This document shows, piece after piece, positions 58,640 through 64,000 of a stretch of 64,000 nt of DNA. This stretch comes from Primulina eburnea (lineage: Eukaryota > Streptophyta > Magnoliopsida > Lamiales > Gesneriaceae). Location: contig NC_133105.1 in the NCBI RefSeq assembly GCF_022965805.1, forward strand, positions 1,426,001-1,490,000. The letters run 5' to 3'. Each line of letters begins with the position of its first letter. Within the stretch, counting starts at the first letter, position 1. Position numbers and translations under genes: made by a program. A model generated the notes under the pieces. It saw only the letters and a list, made by a program, of their open reading frames with translations, was not told the DNA's origin and did not search any database.

Positions 58640-59910
58640 ATTTATTTATTAATAAAAGTATGCATAATAAATGTTAAAAATTGTATCAATTACCAATGTT
58701 AAAAATCGTACCAATTTTTTTGGTAATAATTTCTACTAAATTTTTTAAAAATAAACTGAAAAAGGTTTGACTAAAAATTTATTTTCATTCCCACAAAAAA
58801 AAAAATAATGTTTGAATTTAAAAAAATTTGTATTGATAAGATTTTAATTTTTATAATCAACAAACTCTATCATATCCGATTTTGTTATCAGATATTTAAA
58901 TTTAACTTGACAATCCAAATTTTACTGTATAATATAACTTATTTATTTTAAAATTTTACTCAACACTTAATAAAATAATATATTGTTTTTAAAATTGTAT
59001 TCTTTAAAAAGGTCATAATGTTTAGTAAACATTTAAAATTTTCGATTTCCAAATCCTTGGAATTTTTATATTGAGGTCAAATTCGAATCGATATATATAT
59101 ATTTTTTTAAAAAAACATAGTGTAAAGCTAAACAGAAGTAAAAAGCATAGATGTGAATTTCATTTTCCTTATCCTTAATTTAACAAAATCTCAACCGAAT
59201 AGCCTAACTATATTAGTATACCAAGATCACAGAATATATACAAATCTTAATCCCAGTCATTAAACTTTAGAAAAAAATTGATATTTCCAAAAACTTACTT
59301 TTTGGTTATCGGTTCCGATTTAGTGGGTATGTTATGGGTAGTAAGTTACATATTTAAAATTGTAATGTAAGATATATCATATTTTTAAGTAAAATAAAAA
59401 ATTTCAGTATATTTCCAAATTAATAATGAATTAATAAATAAAACATGACAGTATTATTTCATAAAAATATCTAAATATCATAGATTATGTACTTTTCTAT
59501 AAAAACATGTAACACGTGTACAGAATTATTAGTTACTATTATTATTAATAAAATTGCACATAATAAATGGTAAAATTGTATGTTTATTAAAACGAACAAA
59601 ATCCAATTTTTTTTGGAATAATTTCTAATAAATTTTTAAAAAAATTGAAAAGGTTTAACCAAAAATTTAATTTCATTCCCACTCATCACCATAATAAAAA
59701 ATAATGTTTGAATTTAACAAACTGTAATGATAAGATTTGAATGTTTGTAATTAACAAACTCTATCATATCTGATTTTAATATTAATAATTTAATAGCACA
59801 ATAAATTTTACTGCATAATCTAACTTAGTTTATATTAAAATTTTACTCAACACTTAATAAAATAATAATATTGTTTTTTTAATTTTTTTTGATTTTAAAA
59901 AGAACGTGAA
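58640..59910. repeat. Diverged internal duplication upstream of STP copy A
   Basis: About 58640-58990 resembles about 59560-59910 in direct orientation (CATAATAAATG, GGTAATAATTTCTA/GGAATAATTTCTAA, TTTCATTCCCAC, AACAAACTCTATCATATC). This older duplication predates the 5.1-kb event. The inverted-repeat arm lies between the two blocks. Confidence 0.7.
59000..59310 (-). repeat. Inverted-repeat arm right of STP copy A
   Basis: Diverged reverse complement of 55490-55800. Together the arms flank the STP gene with about 3.2 kb between them. Confidence 0.72.
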
Positions 59911-59989
59911 GAAAATTAAATTTTACTCAACATTAAATATTCAAATCGAATTTCTTTTGTTTTAAAACATAATATAAATCTCAACAGAA

Positions 59990-60079
59990 AATCTATATGA
60001 ATAGAGGAAACCGAGAAATTTTGCTCTTAGGAATAATTGGGAACGAGTGGTGATAAGAACAGAATGGGAAACATTTTAA
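59990..60079 (+). pseudogene. Truncated copy of the last BAG exon
   Basis: Encodes RNFALRNNWERVVIRTEWETF and a stop (TAA at 60077-60079), matching the BAG C-terminus with two substitutions (K to N, T to R). Upstream exons are absent, so it is a passenger fragment marking the duplication edge. Confidence 0.85.
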
Positions 60080-61470
60080 TTTCATATATAAGCCATCTAA
60101 GTGTGAGCTGAATCGGCGAATCCAATTAGCGATCGGGTCTTTCCCAAGATTTGTTGTTCATGTCATATATATCATGTAGCGAACCTAAATATACCCCTTC
60201 AAAAGTTACAAATGATGCACTTCATCCACGCTATTTAGGAGATAATGCATGCGGATTGTAAAGTGGTATATATATATCGTTCCAATGTGTATATTAAAAA
60301 TGGTCTATATACAATGATTTTATTTTATATAAAGGAATAAAATAGGTCTTATAAGTTTGGATTTGTAATTTAATTTTCTTTATTTCCATAGCTAAAATTT
60401 TGTAATTTATTTTTCTTTATTTCCATAGCTAAAATGGGATTAGATGTCCTTTCTTCTTTTCTTTTTCTTTTTGAATGAAATAATGCCATTTATTAATAAT
60501 AATAATAATATTATTATTATTATTTGAAAAGTAATGGCATATTTTATTGTTATACTTGACATCCTATAAAATAACACTTGAGATAACCGAAACCCAACTT
60601 TTTTGGAAATATTAAATTGTTCTAGAGCTAAATATCCGGGATTAAGATATATAGATATAAATATTGGGATATTCGGTTGAGATTTTGTTAAAATTAAAGA
60701 TAAGGAAAATTAAATTCATCTATCATTTTTACCAATATTTAAAAAATAAAAAATTTACAAGTTGGATTTGATTATTTTTTTTAAAAAAGACAATTTTCAA
60801 ATTGCAAGTTCCATTTCTTGTTTCAAAATAAAGGATTGAAAATTTTAAATTTTTACTAAACATTATGATCTTTTCTCAACAAATTATTTTTTAATTTAAT
60901 TTTTAAGTTAGGATCTATGAAGTTATAGATGCAAACTAAATTTTTTTACAAAATAATAAATATTGTTGAATATTTTTTTATGCACATTTTTTGGTAGACA
61001 AACTATATTGACTCGTATATACTAATCAATTAATTGAATTAAGAAAAAAAAAATCTAGGCTTAAAAAAATTATTGAACGTAAATTTAAATTCGATCTACG
61101 ATCTAAATTAAACACGAATAAAATAATATTTAACTATATCAAAATTAGATAAAATAGTTGATCAAATACCGAATTATAAACAAGTATGACAATTTATTAA
61201 AAACAAAGGGTAATCATTCTTTTTATTTTTAATTTGCACATATTTGATTTTTAACATAGTGATCAATAAATCGAAAACGTCACTAAAACATCATTTTAAA
61301 TTAAATAGGTTCTAAAACGATAGTATATAAAAATTGACTAAGACGAAAAATACCAAAGCCTAATAAAATAAATTTAATTGCAACCGAAAGTTATCCATTC
61401 CAAATCCTAAAACATACCTATTTAAACCAAAACTGACAAATGTTTTTTTTTTCCAAATAAAAAAATATTA
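60080..61470. other. Spacer upstream of the STP copy B 3' end
   Basis: Counterpart of 54968-56360, with a few small indels. The left inverted-repeat arm lies at about 60600-60910. No gene. Confidence 0.7.
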
Positions 61471-63397
61471 TCAAGGCAAGTCCTTGACAACGGTGATACC
61501 CTCGGACATCTCAACTTTAGCATCCTTATTCTCATTCTCATCAGTAACAAACTTCTTCCAGTAGGAGTGACCCTTCCATATATCGGCCATTTCCTCGATC
61601 GGAATGCCCTTTGTCTCCGGGAAGTATTTGATGATGAAACATGTCATAAGAAACACAAAGCACGCAAAAAAGACGAACAAAAAGTACCTCAAATGACATA
61701 GCATCATCGTGAATATTTGGGCTATGACAAATGTGAAAAACATGTTCACACAAACATTGACACTCTGTCCCGCAGATCGAACCTCGAGTGGCAAAATCTC
61801 GCTCGGCACCAGCCATCCCAACGGCCCCCAGGACCAGGCAAAACCAGCTATGTATATGCAGATTGTTACAACCACCCCAGTCGCAAACTTTCTCGACAGT
61901 TCAGCCGGGTGCCCGCTTAGTCCAAACTTGCTCGCAATACAATAGGTTATAATAATCTGCATCAATTTTATTTTAATTGTTTTTTTAAAAGAAAAAATGT
62001 ACATTTCATGAATGAAAGTTAAAATAATAAAAGATTACCTGACAGACAAACATCTGTGCCCCGCCTTCGATAAACAGTGACTTCCTTCCAAAACGGTCCG
62101 CAGATAAAATGGAGACAAGGGTGGCAACAGAATTCACACCCCCGGTGGCAACAGAAGAAATCAACGAGGCGTTGTTTCCAAACCCCATAGTTTTAAACAA
62201 AACAGGAGAATAGAACATGAAAACATTCATTCCCGTGAATTGTTGGAAGAAGGGAATAAGAATAACAAACATAAGTTGAGGCCTATATTTCCTTTTACAC
62301 AGATTTAACCAAGGGTTCTTTATTTTCTTGGATTCGATGCTAGCAGCCACTAGATCATTGAACTCCTCATCAACGTCATGGACTCCTCTGATTTCTCTCA
62401 ACCTTGTTTTGGCTTCCTCTTTCCTATCTCGTTCAATCAGTGAGTTGGGTGTATCTGGGAGGAACAACGACCCCATGATGAAGATCAAGGCAGGTACAGC
62501 GGCGCCACCTAAACTGATACGCCACCCGTTTTTGTGCGACGCTGTGAAATAGTTCAAAGCATATGCAGCCAAGATTCCAACGGTAATGGAAAGTTGGAAG
62601 CAGATATTCAATGCCCCACGATATTTGTATGGAGCCATTTCGGACAGATATAACGGTGCAGACTGCGACAGAGATAATGAACGGAAGATTAGTTCACGGT
62701 TTATGCATAGAATTTAATTCGAAAAACTATACCTGATTGGCGAAACCAATGCCGAAACCGAGAAGTGTACGACCCCCGACGAGCATCTTTTTGTTGTAGG
62801 CAAATCCGTTGACCATAGCACCAATGAGGAAGAGGCCACCTCCTAAAAGCATGGAGAGGCGCCGCCCAAAAGCCCTAGTGACTTTGGAGGCGACAATGGA
62901 CGCCAGCAGGGCAGCCAAATAAAGGGATGAAGTGAAAAGTGTCAAGATTGGATCGTTGAATTTGCAATATTGATTAGTGCTTCCAACGTTCAGTTCCTCC
63001 TTCCTGTACACCTTGGGAAAGAATTTCTCCAAGAAAGTAGGCATAGATGTCACCCCACCTACACAAACCAAAACGTACACTCCAGTAATTGTTAAAAAAA
63101 AAAACATACAAAAACATTTGGTATCAAATTGTTTCGTTAACATTTATTCTAAAAATTTAGTTTCGATGCTGAATTTGTAAGCGAAAATATTCATTTTCTG
63201 AAAGCAAATTTACTGACACAATCGAGTATCATACGATCATGGTTACACATAAACAAATATGGATTACCTGAAATTCCAATATCGTAACCAAAAATCAGGC
63301 CTCCCGTTGCACCAACAAGACACGTGAGAAGAACTTTACAGGTGAGTTTGCCGGGGTAAACCTTACGACTTCCCGTCACAATCATAGGGCCGCCCAT
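61471..63397 (-). CDS. STP: Monosaccharide/H+ symporter, STP type (copy B)
   Basis: Same four-exon structure as copy A shifted by 5110 bp: 63397-63268, 63058-62733, 62662-62039, 61956-61471, 521 residues. The predicted protein is the same as copy A in every segment compared. The one coding difference I see is 57123-57125 versus 62233-62235 (a synonymous ACC/ACG Thr codon). Introns look identical too. All STP signatures ([45 protein letters not shown]) are intact, so both copies should be functional. The 5' leader differs slightly: CTATTCACGC in A, CTATCACGC in B. The role is proton-coupled hexose uptake at the plasma membrane (family knowledge). Confidence 0.94.
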
Positions 63398-64000
63398 TTT
63401 TTCTATCACGCACAAATAGTTCTGAAGAACTATTCGTTAATCAATGCAAATGCAAATGAACGAGCCTTTTTATTTATAAAAGATATTTCAGATAATATCG
63501 ATCGATTCCAATCTTATCGATTTATTTAACAGAATATCTAAACATCATAGATTTTGGATGATACGATTTTTTTCATAAAAAAGAAAAAGAAAAAGATGAT
63601 GATATTTTCTTTAGATTGTGCATAAACTTTTGATTTTCTAATCTAATCTAAATGTCTACATAACTTAACTACGAAAATAATTATTCTAGAAAACTAATTA
63701 CACAAGCACGTAAACGTGAATAGGGTTACTAGTTATTATTTATAAATTATTTATTTATTAATAAAAGTATGCATAATAAATGTTAAAAATTGTATCAATT
63801 ACCAATGTTAAAAATCGTACCAATTTTTTTGGTAATAATTTCTACTAAATTTTTTAAAAATAAACTGAAAAAGGTTTGACTAAAAATTAATTTTCATTCC
63901 CACAAAAAAAAAAAATGTTTGAATTTAAAAAAATTTGTAATGATAAGATTTAATTTTTATAATCAACAAACTCTATCATATCCGATTTTGTTATCAAATA
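63398..64000. other. Upstream region of STP copy B
   Basis: Nearly identical to 58288-58890; the window ends before the next landmark. Confidence 0.75.
63471..63478 (-). promoter_or_regulatory. TATA box of STP copy B
   Basis: TATAAATA on the minus strand, same context as copy A. Confidence 0.55.

Larger units (their letters stand above)
54870..59975. repeat. Recent 5.1-kb tandem duplication, unit A
   Basis: Aligns with 59976-64000 at an offset of 5110 bp at the landmarks checked (54898 versus 60008, 56361 versus 61471, 58287 versus 63397); local offsets vary by a few bases. It holds the end of the BAG gene, an AT-rich spacer and STP copy A. The spacer shows small indels, while the STP coding region is nearly identical. 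Confidence 0.93.
58288..59975. other. Upstream region of STP copy A, repeat-rich
   Basis: Contains the TATA box at 58362, two related AT-rich blocks and the right inverted-repeat arm near 59000-59310. No gene. Confidence 0.7.
59976..64000. repeat. Recent 5.1-kb tandem duplication, unit B (truncated by window end)
   Basis: Partner of 54870-59975, cut off at the right edge of the window. Further units could follow. Confidence 0.93.

Overview
The window is nuclear DNA of a flowering plant. It is AT-rich, its genes are split by GT-AG introns (plus two GC-AG introns), and its proteins belong to plant families: IQD, CYP87, plant-type LPCAT, STP and BAG. Intergenic space is filled with LTR, LINE, SINE and MITE remnants. 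An asterid eudicot, perhaps Lamiales, is my guess from general impression only; no marker in the window proves it. There are no rRNA or tRNA genes, CRISPR arrays or bacterial-type operons.

Layout. 1-2521 (-): 5' part of an IQD calmodulin-binding protein gene that runs off the left edge, with a one-base frameshift in exon 1. 7035-20215: a roughly 7.3-7.4 kb direct tandem duplication carrying two divergent, shortened NOT2/VIP2 genes (CCR4-NOT subunit 2). Copy 1 (9470-12538) has lost one exon and has a scrambled exon; copy 2 (16933-19911) can still be assembled as an 11-exon, 445-residue frame, but only by using two replacement splice acceptors. A LINE fragment sits between them. 20940-23230: possible unidentified gene or gene remnant. 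23489-25653 (-): complete 9-exon CYP87-type cytochrome P450.

26000-43700: repeat-rich and gene-poor. It holds an AT-rich tandem array, a 2145-bp solo LTR with a perfect 5-bp target duplication, a copia-like LTR, a tRNA-derived SINE with a 14-bp target duplication, a foldback MITE, and many copies of a roughly 170-190-bp MITE. That MITE family has 12 copies in the window, usually with 9-bp target duplications, and carries a near-palindromic GTGAGACSGTCTCAC at each end.

43873-49090 (+): 8-exon MBOAT lysophospholipid acyltransferase (LPCAT) with a one-base frameshift in exon 1. 53792-54967 (+): 4-exon BAG-domain co-chaperone regulator. 54870-64000: a recent direct tandem duplication with a constant 5110-bp offset. 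Each unit starts in the last BAG exon and carries one complete 4-exon STP-type monosaccharide/H+ symporter gene on the minus strand. The two STP copies encode the same protein.

The genes do not form a pathway. The unifying theme is local duplication and rearrangement: two tandem gene duplications of different ages, a duplicated splice acceptor in the P450, serial template-switch scars in the NOT2 copy, and inverted repeats flanking the sugar transporter. I found no convincing new molecular system. The best candidates for a second look are the NOT2 pair, the MITE family and the in-frame duplicated acceptor of the P450.
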